Below are positions 1-6,504 of a stretch of DNA of 7,214 nucleotides, piece by piece. Both the position numbers and the translations under genes were made by a program. Source of the stretch: Alphaproteobacteria bacterium (GTDB lineage Bacteria; Pseudomonadota; Alphaproteobacteria; RF32; CAG-239); assembly GCA_024408895.1 (NCBI GenBank), contig JAKSUO010000061.1:1-7214 (forward strand), read 5' to 3'. The notes beneath the pieces were generated by a model, which was not told where the DNA came from, did not search any database, and worked only from the letters and a program-made list of their open reading frames with translations. How positions within the stretch are numbered: the first letter of the stretch is position 1; the number at the start of each line of letters is the position of its first letter.

Positions 1-1
1 G

Positions 2-229
2 TCGATAATAGACGCGGGAGGAGCGGATAAAAAGGGGGGTGCTAAAGATGTGTATGTGGCAGAAGTGCACGGGGTGTGTGTCGATAATGGTGGTGAAAAA
101 AAAAAAAAAAGCGGTCTTATTAAACAGGTTTTATGCACAAATTCGCATATTAATGCTTTGAAATATCAAGGCGATTTTGTAAAAGTGTACGACATATCCT
201 CGGTAATTCTTGAAGGCCTTGCTCTATAA
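2..229 (+). CDS. C-terminal end of an unrecognised protein (5' end outside window)
   Basis: An open frame enters from the left edge and ends at TAA 227-229, giving about 75 residues. I do not recognise the family. The first part is low-complexity and rich in Gly, Lys and Asp. A Lys-rich stretch (E-K-K-K-K-S-G) is encoded over the run of 15 A at 96-110. The last 35 or so residues look like ordinary folded protein (...LKYQGDFVKVYDISSVILEG...). Two Cys residues flank the Lys run, and no membrane segment is visible. The other two plus-strand frames are closed by stops at 6-8 and 28-30, so this is the only frame open from the edge. The word GTCGATAAT occurs at 1-9 and again at 80-88, 79 bases apart, so the two copies lie in different frames. 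That could mean a decayed repeat or an indel upstream. No clear terminator follows, and the next operon has its own promoter. The gene could be intact or a pseudogene; the window does not decide. Confidence 0.5.
   Translation, partial: SIIDAGGADKKGGAKDVYVAEVHGVCVDNGGEKKKKSGLIKQVLCTNSHINALKYQGDFVKVYDISSVILEGLAL
96..110. repeat. Homopolymer run of 15 A inside the left-edge reading frame
   Basis: Fifteen consecutive A bases follow GGTGGTG and precede GCGG. Runs this long are prone to polymerase slippage and to sequencing or assembly length errors. A change of one base would shift the frame of the last 40 codons of the left-edge gene. Confidence 0.9.
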
Positions 230-280
230 ATTCAAGCGCTTTATCTATTTGCGATTTTTGGTATCATCGGATAATTTTGT

Positions 281-309
281 TTGACATCCATAGTTTTATG
301 AAATATAGA
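281..309 (+). promoter_or_regulatory. Sigma70-type promoter of the glycosyltransferase operon
   Basis: A perfect -35 hexamer TTGACA (281-286) is followed by a 17-base spacer and TATAGA (304-309) as -10, which matches TATAAT at four of six positions. Transcription would start near 316, leaving a leader of about 30 bases before the first glycosyltransferase start codon. This makes the two glycosyltransferase genes a unit separate from the gene at the left edge. Confidence 0.7.
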
Positions 310-346
310 TTTTTTAACGGTCTGAATATATGAACTTGAGGATGCC

Positions 347-1288
347 ATGCCAAAAGTATCCATAGTGATTCCGGTATATAATACCGAGAAGTTTTTGGTG
401 CGCTGTTTAAATAGCGTATTGTGTCAGTCTGTGCCTGATGTAGAGATTATATGCGTCAATGACGGTTCAACAGACGGCAGTTTGGCAATATTGCAAGAAT
501 ACGCGGTAAAAGACAACCGTGTTAAGGTAATTTCTCAAGAAAATAAAGGCCAGTCGGCGGCACGCAATCGGGCGTTGCGTGCAGTGAACGGTGAATATGT
601 GTTCTTTTTGGATTCCGATGATTTTATCCACTCGCAAACGCTGGAAATTTTGCTCAAAACCGCTCATAAAAGCGGATGTTCAGTGGTTTCAACCGAAAAA
701 GTGAAGATTTATGACGGCAATAATCCGTATAATGCGGATAATGTTTCATATTGCGTTCATCAAAAACCGCTGGAACATATTTTAAGCACAAATATCGCCT
801 CAAGTTCGGTAGTTTGGAATAAGCTGTATAAAGCTGATTTGGTAAAAGATTTTTTGTTTGTTGAAGGCATATATTTTGAAGATTGGCCATGGACAACGTG
901 CTTGTTTGCCAAGATAAAAGAGTATGCAAGTGTTCCATACGGGCTGTACGGATATAATAACGACAATGAATCAACAATGCGCAGCAGTTTTACCGTGCGC
1001 AAAATTAATGATTATGCAACGGGGATTAGAAAAGTTCAGGCTTTTTTTGCTAAGTCGGAATATTCTGCTCAGTGGCCACTCGTGCGTTCTAAGCGAATTT
1101 CAGCCTCGTTGAAAATGATGATAAATAAAACATATCACGAAAAAAACGGACAGCCGGCGCTAGATAAGCATTTGTTTGCGGTGCTTAAATCTTTGCATTT
1201 GGCGCAGAGTTTTAAATATGGCGAATTGCCGACAAGAGTTTTGTTGCGAATTTTTAGAATTTGGGGGAGGAATTTGGTGAAATGGTAA
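347..1288 (+). CDS. Family 2 glycosyltransferase (GT-A fold), surface polysaccharide
   Basis: This 313-residue protein should transfer a sugar from a nucleotide-sugar donor to a growing surface glycan (capsule, LPS or exopolysaccharide) at the cytoplasmic face of the inner membrane. The N-terminal GT-A domain covers about residues 3-100. It opens with V-S-I-V-I-P-V-Y-N, has the nucleotide-binding N-D-G-S-T-D at 38-43 with Asp39, and the metal-binding D-S-D-D at 89-92. W-N-K-L-Y at 158-162 and the acidic E-D-W at 178-180, the usual place of the catalytic base, follow. The C-terminus is basic and amphipathic (about 297-313), which suits membrane association; no transmembrane helix is seen. GAGG at 338-341, five bases before ATG 347, supports the start. 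The gene shares its last seven bases with the next gene, so translation is probably coupled. Donor and acceptor cannot be read from the sequence. Family assignment is firm; the pathway is inference. Confidence 0.93.
   Translation: MPKVSIVIPVYNTEKFLVRCLNSVLCQSVPDVEIICVNDGSTDGSLAILQEYAVKDNRVKVISQENKGQSAARNRALRAVNGEYVFFLDSDDFIHSQTLEILLKTAHKSGCSVVSTEKVKIYDGNNPYNADNVSYCVHQKPLEHILSTNIASSSVVWNKLYKADLVKDFLFVEGIYFEDWPWTTCLFAKIKEYASVPYGLYGYNNDNESTMRSSFTVRKINDYATGIRKVQAFFAKSEYSAQWPLVRSKRISASLKMMINKTYHEKNGQPALDKHLFAVLKSLHLAQSFKYGELPTRVLLRIFRIWGRNLVKW
1266..1270 (+). promoter_or_regulatory. Ribosome binding site that sets the start of the fusion gene
   Basis: GGAGG, inside the purine run 1263-1270, lies 11 bases before ATG 1282 and within the end of the preceding gene. 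Choosing ATG 1282 makes the protein begin M-V-K-I-S-I-I-V-P-V-Y-N, matching M-P-K-V-S-I-V-I-P-V-Y-N of the upstream paralogue. The in-frame TTG at 1261 would place this site inside the coding region. Confidence 0.7.
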
Positions 1289-3501
1289 AGATTAGCATTA
1301 TTGTGCCGGTTTATAATGTGCAAGGATATTTGGGAAAATGCTTAAACAGTTTGATTGCTCAAACACTAAAAGATATAGAAATAATATGCGTTAATGACGG
1401 ATCTACAGACGATTCACTTACCATACTCAATTTTTTTGCTTTTAAGGACAAACGCATCAAAGTCATTGACCAAGAAAACAGCGGACCGGGGGTGGCTCGT
1501 AACAACGGCATGAAAGCCGCAAACGGAGAATACATAGGTTTTGTTGATCCTGATGACTGGGTTAAAACCGATATGTATGAGAAAATGTATAATCAAGCAA
1601 AAAACTTGGATTCGGATATTGTTATTTGCGATTATGTAAAGTATCAAGAATGGACCGGTAAACTTTGGAAACCGGACTTTTTCCTGTATGCCATAAACTA
1701 TACCCAAGACAATCCGATAAGTATGGCACCTAATCAACAAGTTATCTACGAAAAATTGCTATCTACATTACTTATTTCACCTTGTTATTCATGGAATCGC
1801 TTATATAAGGCCTCTTTCTTAAAAAATAACAATATACATTTCTCTGATAAGAAATGTTATGAAGACTGCATATTTATACTAAAAAGCCATACTTTAACGC
1901 ACCGCATATCATACATAGCGTATAATGGTTATTATTATCTTCTTCGCAAAACCTCTATATTAAGAAGTTTTAATAAAAGATACTATGATTTATTTGATGC
2001 TATTGAATGTATGACCAAATTTTTACAAAAACAAAATTTGTTACAGCAATTAGATTTAAACTTACATTATTTTAAGGTGATGAATTGCGTCTGGACATAC
2101 AATAATTTACCTGAATCTGACAGAAAAGAATTTGTATTTTATGTTAAACAGCGTCTTAGCGCAAAAGAATATCATTCATTCTCAAAATACTTGAAAATTC
2201 GTTTCAAAGACAAGATTAAAAACATTTTAGGCAAATATATTTCTATTTCAAAACAACCTCGACATTATGTATTTAAGATATTTAAACTGAAAATAAAAAT
2301 CAAGCGTCGTTGTGGGCGTTTGGGTGCGGAGCAATATTATATAAACTTGGTTCGCAAAAACTATAAAAAATATCCTAAAGATACATATTTGCTGTTTGAT
2401 TGTTTGCATGATGTGAGCGTAGAGGCAATCGATGCTTATTCATTGTTTGAAAAAATGCGGAAAAAAGGTATTCCGGCGTATTATGTTGTGCGCAAACAAA
2501 CCGCATTATATCAAAAATTGGCAGACGAAAACAAGTTGGATTACGTAATTGTGTTGAATTTTTCTACCCGCACTCATCCGAACGAATTTATGCAAAAAAT
2601 ACATCAAGTTTTATACAGAACAAAGTGTGTTTTAACCTCATTTGGCGAAAATTCCGGAACAGTTGACCTATTTTTCAAACGTCACCCGTCGTGGAAATAT
2701 GTTTTTCTTCAACACGGCACGATTTTTATGAAAGAAAGTGTGTTGTATAATGGTTATCTTTATCCGGAAAAGTTTGATAAATTTCTCGTATGTTCCGACC
2801 GAGAGGAAAACTTATTTAAGAAATATGACTTTCCTGCTGAGAAACTTATAAAAGTAGGATTACCACGATGGGACTTACTCAAAAAGTTACCCAAACCTAA
2901 AGAAAAAAGTATTTTACTTATGTTAACTTGGCGGAGGATGCAACCATTCCAATTTGAACAATCGCTTTACAAGCAAAATTTATTAAAATTGATACATAAC
3001 GCAAAATTGAAAGAATATTTAAAACAAAATAACATTTCTTTCTATTTTGCACCGCATCACGCTATTTGGGGAAATACCGGTATAAACTTTAATGTAGTCG
3101 ATGATAATATAAAAATTGTTGAGCAGGGAGCTGTTTCAAAATATATAAAACGATGTTCTTGCCTTATAACCGATTTATCGTCAGTGGCTTTTGATTTTAT
3201 GTTTCAAAACAAACCTGTTGTATTTTATATTTTAGACAGAGATGACCCTGTTTTAGGGCGTTTTGATGCAGTAGATTTAAAAAGATTCCATTATAAAAGA
3301 TTTATTCTTCCCGACGTCTTTTTTGATGAAGATGCGGTGGTTAATCGTATTATTGAATATTGCGAAAACAATTTCAAAATTGATGATTACACGCGAGAAA
3401 TCTATGATTCATTCTTTTATTCTAAAGAAAATATTCGAGAGCAACTCATAGAAAAGTTGGAGCAAATATGTCCAACGCAACAGAATGGTAAATCCGCATA
3501 A
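1282..3501 (+). CDS. Two-domain enzyme: GT2 glycosyltransferase fused to CDP-glycerol/ribitol phosphotransferase-like (TagB/TagF) domain
   Basis: The protein has 739 residues from ATG 1282. Residues 1-240 or so form a GT2 domain with N-D-G-S-T-D at 38-43, D-P-D-D-W at 89-93, W-N-R-L-Y at 171-175 and Y-E-D at 193-195, nearly position-for-position with the preceding gene. A helical, very basic linker (about 305-345) leads to a domain at about 370-735 resembling Glyphos_transf enzymes. That domain shows Q-H-G-T at 477-480, G-L-P-R-W-D at 526-531, A-P-H-H at 590-593 and L-I-T-D-L-S-S-V-A-F-D-F at 628-639. TagB/TagF enzymes move glycerol- or ribitol-phosphate from a CDP donor, with His residues in the H-G and H-H motifs important. 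I infer that the enzyme adds a sugar and a phosphopolyol (or phospho-sugar) to a capsule or LPS repeat at the inner membrane. No signal peptide or membrane helix is seen. The middle is markedly AT-rich (13 G/C of 60 at 1921-1980). It ends the operon, 8 bases before a terminator. The substrate is unknown. Confidence 0.88.
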   Translation: MVKISIIVPVYNVQGYLGKCLNSLIAQTLKDIEIICVNDGSTDDSLTILNFFAFKDKRIKVIDQENSGPGVARNNGMKAANGEYIGFVDPDDWVKTDMYEKMYNQAKNLDSDIVICDYVKYQEWTGKLWKPDFFLYAINYTQDNPISMAPNQQVIYEKLLSTLLISPCYSWNRLYKASFLKNNNIHFSDKKCYEDCIFILKSHTLTHRISYIAYNGYYYLLRKTSILRSFNKRYYDLFDAIECMTKFLQKQNLLQQLDLNLHYFKVMNCVWTYNNLPESDRKEFVFYVKQRLSAKEYHSFSKYLKIRFKDKIKNILGKYISISKQPRHYVFKIFKLKIKIKRRCGRLGAEQYYINLVRKNYKKYPKDTYLLFDCLHDVSVEAIDAYSLFEKMRKKGIPAYYVVRKQTALYQKLADENKLDYVIVLNFSTRTHPNEFMQKIHQVLYRTKCVLTSFGENSGTVDLFFKRHPSWKYVFLQHGTIFMKESVLYNGYLYPEKFDKFLVCSDREENLFKKYDFPAEKLIKVGLPRWDLLKKLPKPKEKSILLMLTWRRMQPFQFEQSLYKQNLLKLIHNAKLKEYLKQNNISFYFAPHHAIWGNTGINFNVVDDNIKIVEQGAVSKYIKRCSCLITDLSSVAFDFMFQNKPVVFYILDRDDPVLGRFDAVDLKRFHYKRFILPDVFFDEDAVVNRIIEYCENNFKIDDYTREIYDSFFYSKENIREQLIEKLEQICPTQQNGKSA

Positions 3502-3508
3502 ACATACA

Positions 3509-3539
3509 AAAAAAGGAAGGTTTAACACCTTCCTTTTTT
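3509..3539. terminator. Bidirectional intrinsic terminator between the glycan operon and recA
   Basis: A perfect 13-bp stem (AAAAAAGGAAGGT at 3509-3521 with its complement at 3527-3539) encloses a five-base loop TTAAC. The plus strand reads the stem into six T, and the minus strand does the same because of the A run on the other side. It sits 8 bases after the fusion-gene stop and 19 bases after the recA stop, so it can end both convergent transcripts. Confidence 0.9.
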
Positions 3540-3557
3540 GTGAAAGATAGGAGGATT

Positions 3558-4589
3558 TTAATCTTCCATAACGTCTTCTTCCGTTCCGTCCGTAATCATT
3601 TCTGTTGTTAAATGACCGGCATCGGCGCGGATTTTGCTTTCAATTTCATCGGCAATTGCCGGATTTTCTTTCAAGAAATTCTTGGCGTTTTCGCGACCTT
3701 GGCCGATTTTCTCGCCGTTATAAGAGAACCACGCACCGGCTTTATCAATAATGCCGGACTTCACGCCTAAATCAACAAGCTCGCCGGTTTTGGAAATACC
3801 TTCGCCGTACATAATGTCAAAATCAACAGTTTTGAACGGAGGCGCAACTTTGTTCTTAACAATTTTAACGCGGGTTTGCGAACCGATAATATCATCTTTG
3901 TCTTTAATTGCGCCGATACGGCGGATATCAATACGCACCGAGGCATAGAACTTGAGCGCATTACCACCGGTTGTTGTTTCCGGATTGCCGAACATAACAC
4001 CGATTTTCATACGAATTTGATTGATGAAAATAATCAGAGTGTTTGAACGAGCCACCGTAGCTGTTAATTTTCGCAGAGCCTGACTCATTAAGCGCGCTTG
4101 CAAGCCCATATGCGAATCACCCATTTCACCCTCAAGTTCGGCCTTTGGAACCAACGCGGCAACCGAATCTACAACCATAACATCAATAGCGCCGGAACGT
4201 ACCAGAGTGTCGGCAATTTCAAGCGCTTGCTCGCCAGAGTCCGGTTGAGAAATCAGCAAATTTTCCACATCAACGCCAATTTTTTTGGCATAAGCCGGAT
4301 CCAAGGCGTGTTCAGCATCTATAAAAGCACAAGTGCCGCCTTTTTTTTGCGCTTGTGCAATGACACTTAAAGCCAAAGTCGTTTTACCGGAGCTTTCCGG
4401 TCCGTATATTTCCACAATACGTCCTTTCGGCATACCACCAATTCCAAGCGCGATATCAATACCGAGCGATCCGGTTGAAATTGCTTCAATATCAATGTTG
4501 GTGTTTTGCCCCAAACGCATAATAGAGCCTTTGCCGAAAGCACGTTCTATTTGGCTTAAGGCTGCTTCCAATGCTTTATCTTTTTCCAT
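3558..4589 (-). CDS. recA: RecA recombinase
   Basis: This is a 343-residue RecA, full length for the family. It forms ATP-dependent filaments on single-stranded DNA, catalyses strand exchange, and triggers LexA self-cleavage. The N-terminal polymerisation helix (about 1-30) ends in G-K-G-S-I-M-R-L-G. Walker A is G-P-E-S-S-G-K-T at 63-70, the catalytic Glu is Glu93 in D-A-E-H, and Walker B ends at Asp141. Loop L1 spans about 153-161. L2 follows F-I-N-Q-I-R with Gln191 and includes G-N-P-E-T-T-T-G-G. The C-terminal domain ends in the usual acidic tail (T-E-E-D-V-M-E-D). No key residue is missing. AAGGA at 4597-4601, seven bases upstream on the minus strand, supports the ATG at 4589. The gene appears monocistronic: it has its own LexA-controlled promoter and a terminator 19 bases past its stop, and no recX or alaS follows. 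Confidence 0.99.
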   Translation of the reverse strand: MEKDKALEAALSQIERAFGKGSIMRLGQNTNIDIEAISTGSLGIDIALGIGGMPKGRIVEIYGPESSGKTTLALSVIAQAQKKGGTCAFIDAEHALDPAYAKKIGVDVENLLISQPDSGEQALEIADTLVRSGAIDVMVVDSVAALVPKAELEGEMGDSHMGLQARLMSQALRKLTATVARSNTLIIFINQIRMKIGVMFGNPETTTGGNALKFYASVRIDIRRIGAIKDKDDIIGSQTRVKIVKNKVAPPFKTVDFDIMYGEGISKTGELVDLGVKSGIIDKAGAWFSYNGEKIGQGRENAKNFLKENPAIADEIESKIRADAGHLTTEMITDGTEEDVMED

Positions 4590-4680
4590 GTGTTTATCCT
4601 TATTTTAAAGTTACTTTTTTCCTTTATCGGGCATTTTGTTTAAAAATTCAAATAAAGAATAATTTTATCCGCTGAAATGT

Positions 4681-4709
4681 ATATTGTTCTAAATTTGTTC
4701 TTTTTGCAA
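4681..4709 (-). promoter_or_regulatory. recA promoter
   Basis: Read on the minus strand, TTGCAA (4709-4704) and CAATAT (4686-4681) are separated by exactly 17 bases. The start of transcription would fall near 4674, giving a leader of about 85 bases. The LexA box occupies the spacer. Confidence 0.6.
4686..4700. promoter_or_regulatory. LexA (SOS) box, alphaproteobacterial type
   Basis: GTTC at 4686-4689 and GTTC at 4697-4700 are separated by seven bases (TAAATTT), the direct-repeat operator known for alphaproteobacterial LexA. On the recA strand it reads GAAC-N7-GAAC and lies between the -35 and -10 hexamers, so bound LexA should exclude RNA polymerase. It also lies 89 bases before the divergent HD gene, which might share the control. 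Confidence 0.8.
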
Positions 4710-4713
4710 GAAC
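4697..4713. repeat. Inverted repeat sharing a half-site with the LexA box
   Basis: GTTCTT (4697-4702) and AAGAAC (4708-4713) are perfect complements around five bases (TTTGC). The left arm is also the second GTTC of the LexA box, so three GTTC/GAAC half-sites lie within 28 bases. It may be a second, weaker repressor contact facing the HD gene, or chance in AT-rich DNA. Confidence 0.4.
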
Positions 4714-4732
4714 TTTTTTGTTTATATAAATA
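4704..4732 (+). promoter_or_regulatory. Possible promoter of the HD-domain gene
   Basis: The self-complementary TTGCAA at 4704-4709, also the recA -35, could serve the plus strand with TAAATA at 4727-4732 after 17 bases. TATGCT at 4759-4764 is another possible -10 but has no good -35. The evidence is weak because the stretch is AT-rich. Confidence 0.25.
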
Positions 4733-4788
4733 AAATGTGTGTGTTTTTTATTGTAAGGTATGCTAACAAAGGAAAAGCGGAGGGATAG

Positions 4789-5598
4789 ATGTTGAAAGAA
4801 GCATACGAACTTTTAAAAGAACAGTATAATGCCTGCCGGCAAATTGTGGCGCGTGATGAATACTATTTGCATTTTGCAAAAGAAAAATGGCGTCATTCCC
4901 TGCAGGTTATGGGAGCCGGCAATTATTTGGTACGTCATATAGAATCTTTGCAAAATCAATCTTCCGATTATATTGAACTTGTAAAAACAGCCGTATTGTT
5001 GCACGATGTTTGCCGCTTTTCCGAAATTGTGCATTTGCATCATGGCGTGAAAGGGTATAATCATGGTGTTGCCGGCAGTGAACTTTTAAAAAATATGCCA
5101 CGCTTTATGGATATTCGTATTTGGCTGCCGATTAAACATCATGGACATATGATAGAAGATTTATACGCAGATAAAGAATATCAAAGCATTAAAGATAAAA
5201 AATTGCAAAAAGCGGTTGAAGAAATTTGTTTTATTATTCGTGATGCCGATAAAATTGCAAATTTGCATATGCTGGCGGAAGAGCCCGATATGCGCTCTTT
5301 GTTTTTTGGCGAAGAAAATTTTAAAGAAGGATTGGTGAGTGACGGAGCTAAAAAAGAGGCACTAAGCGGCGTAGTTGTCGGACGCGAATATCGCAACAAC
5401 CGCACATCGTCTTTGGTGACATATTTGTCGTGGTATGCGGATATAAATTATCGTGCTGCGATTGACTATTGCCAAAAATTAGGCACTACGGATAAGTTGC
5501 TTTCCATGTTTAATCAATTATGTACAGACAAGGAATTTTCCGTTAGCTATACCGAAGTTATTTTGAAAATGCTTAAAGAAAAGGCATATTTATCATAG
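4789..5598 (+). CDS. HD-domain metal-dependent phosphohydrolase
   Basis: This 269-residue soluble, mostly helical protein has the metal-ligand pattern of the HD superfamily. His36 is in R-H-S-L, His72-Asp73 in L-L-H-D-V-C-R, and His92 in N-H-G. His117, His118 and His120 lie in K-H-H-G-H, and Asp152 in R-D-A-D-K. The extra His residues suggest a site with two metals. HD proteins hydrolyse nucleotides, cyclic nucleotides, (p)ppGpp or other phosphoesters; the substrate cannot be told here, and I see no RelA, GAF or response-regulator domain. The last 110 residues are conserved-looking but unassigned. GGAGG at 4779-4783, five bases before ATG 4789, supports the start. The gene diverges from recA across a 199-base spacer holding the LexA box, so damage-inducible expression is possible but unproven. 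Its stop overlaps the stop of the convergent membrane-protein gene. The family call is firm and the function unknown. Confidence 0.85.
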   Translation: MLKEAYELLKEQYNACRQIVARDEYYLHFAKEKWRHSLQVMGAGNYLVRHIESLQNQSSDYIELVKTAVLLHDVCRFSEIVHLHHGVKGYNHGVAGSELLKNMPRFMDIRIWLPIKHHGHMIEDLYADKEYQSIKDKKLQKAVEEICFIIRDADKIANLHMLAEEPDMRSLFFGEENFKEGLVSDGAKKEALSGVVVGREYRNNRTSSLVTYLSWYADINYRAAIDYCQKLGTTDKLLSMFNQLCTDKEFSVSYTEVILKMLKEKAYLS

Positions 5599-6483
5599 TT
5601 TTTCGGTTGTTTTATGCTTCAATGTGCTTGGTCTGTACCAAAGATGTTTTTTGCTTTTAAAGTCTTCTAATGCGGCGGTGATGATAGCTCCGGATAGGAC
5701 AACCGTCCACCAAGAATACATCCATACCAACATAATCGGCACGGCAGCAAGTGCGCCGTATAGGGTTTTGTATGTCATATTCAAATTCAAAAAATAGCCA
5801 AAGCCGATTCGCAAAATCAACATGCAAATAAAGGCGACACCTGCCCCCCACAAGGCATTTAGAAATTTGATTTTGCGGTTTGGCACTACAATATACGAAA
5901 GAACTAAAACGCAAAACGTAAAGAAGTTAGGCAGAATAATTGTTGTTATTATTGAAAAACCGGCAAAGTGTTCCGGTCTAAAGTATTTAAGTGTCAATAA
6001 GTATCCTTTAAGCGAGAATGCTGTTCCCAAAAGCAAAGGGAACAAAGTGATGAGAGTCCAATACATAGTGATTTTTGTGGATAAACGGCGAGGTTTTTTA
6101 ACTTTGAAAATGAAATTAAAACTGTTTTCAATGGTGTATAAAAGTAAAATTGCCGTCAAGGCCAAACCAACCACTCCGATTGAGGTCAGCTTAGTTGAAG
6201 CACCGATAAATTCTTGTAAATATTGTTCTAAGTTTTCGCCGAAATCGGGTACAAAGTAATGTATCAAAAAGTCCTGCACCTGAGCACGGATATCGGCATA
6301 CATCGGAAATGCCGCAAAAATTGCCAACGCAATTGCCAACAACGGAACAACCGCAATCAGAGTTGTGTAGCTTAAAGACGAAGCAACGCTTAATATCATG
6401 GTTTCACGAATTCTGGTTCGTAAATAACGCATAAATATTCTGCTGTATCGTTTAATCTCGTGGAGTTTTTGTATTTGCATCAT
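5593..6483 (-). CDS. yihY: YihY/BrkB-family inner-membrane protein
   Basis: This 296-residue integral membrane protein closely resembles E. coli YihY. Shared segments include L-S-Y-T-T-L-I-A-V-V-P-L and I-F-A-A-F-P-M in the first helix, L-L-L-Y-T-I-E-N-S-F-N in the second, and Y-G-A-L-A-A-V-P-I near the end. Six membrane segments are visible, at about 29-59, 100-122, 138-162, 175-201, 207-231 and 242-271, and the tail is basic and polar. The family was once called RNase BN or 'virulence factor BrkB'; the nuclease label is known to be wrong and the transport or envelope role is unsettled. I chose ATG 6483 because the distance to the first helix then matches E. coli YihY and a weak GAAAG lies seven bases upstream. 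ATG 6480 is equally possible. A TTG at 6576 would add 31 residues running into the fabI leader and is unlikely. The gene converges on the HD gene with a 6-base overlap and diverges from fabI. Confidence 0.9.
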   Translation of the reverse strand: MMQIQKLHEIKRYSRIFMRYLRTRIRETMILSVASSLSYTTLIAVVPLLAIALAIFAAFPMYADIRAQVQDFLIHYFVPDFGENLEQYLQEFIGASTKLTSIGVVGLALTAILLLYTIENSFNFIFKVKKPRRLSTKITMYWTLITLFPLLLGTAFSLKGYLLTLKYFRPEHFAGFSIITTIILPNFFTFCVLVLSYIVVPNRKIKFLNALWGAGVAFICMLILRIGFGYFLNLNMTYKTLYGALAAVPIMLVWMYSWWTVVLSGAIITAALEDFKSKKHLWYRPSTLKHKTTEKL

Positions 6484-6504
6484 TTCACAACTTTCAAAAA
6501 AAGA

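Noticed and set aside
48..161. Small frame from ATG 48 (37 codons) with a C-x-x-C pair and a G-rich run upstream resembling a ribosome binding site
   Set aside because: It overlaps the longer open frame entering from the left edge, whose C-terminal residues look more like real protein. The purine run is not a clean Shine-Dalgarno site, and most of the peptide after the Lys run looks random.
226..280. Possible terminator after the left-edge gene around the 8-base palindrome AAGCGCTT
   Set aside because: The palindrome has no loop and is not followed by a T run; nothing else in 230-280 forms a convincing stem.
1261..1281. TTG start for the fusion gene, adding seven residues
   Set aside because: It would lie inside the ribosome binding site region and break the match to the N-terminus of the upstream paralogue; ATG 1282 is better.
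4098..4608. Plus-strand open frames antisense to recA
   Set aside because: They mirror the conserved recA codons and have no recognisable domain or start signal.
5822..6259. A 145-codon plus-strand open frame inside yihY
   Set aside because: It is antisense to a clearly recognised membrane protein gene, resembles no family, and has no convincing ribosome binding site.
5593..6483. Annotation as ribonuclease BN
   Set aside because: The RNase BN label for the YihY family is a known misassignment; the real RNase BN is a metallo-beta-lactamase protein, and this protein has six membrane segments and no nuclease motif.
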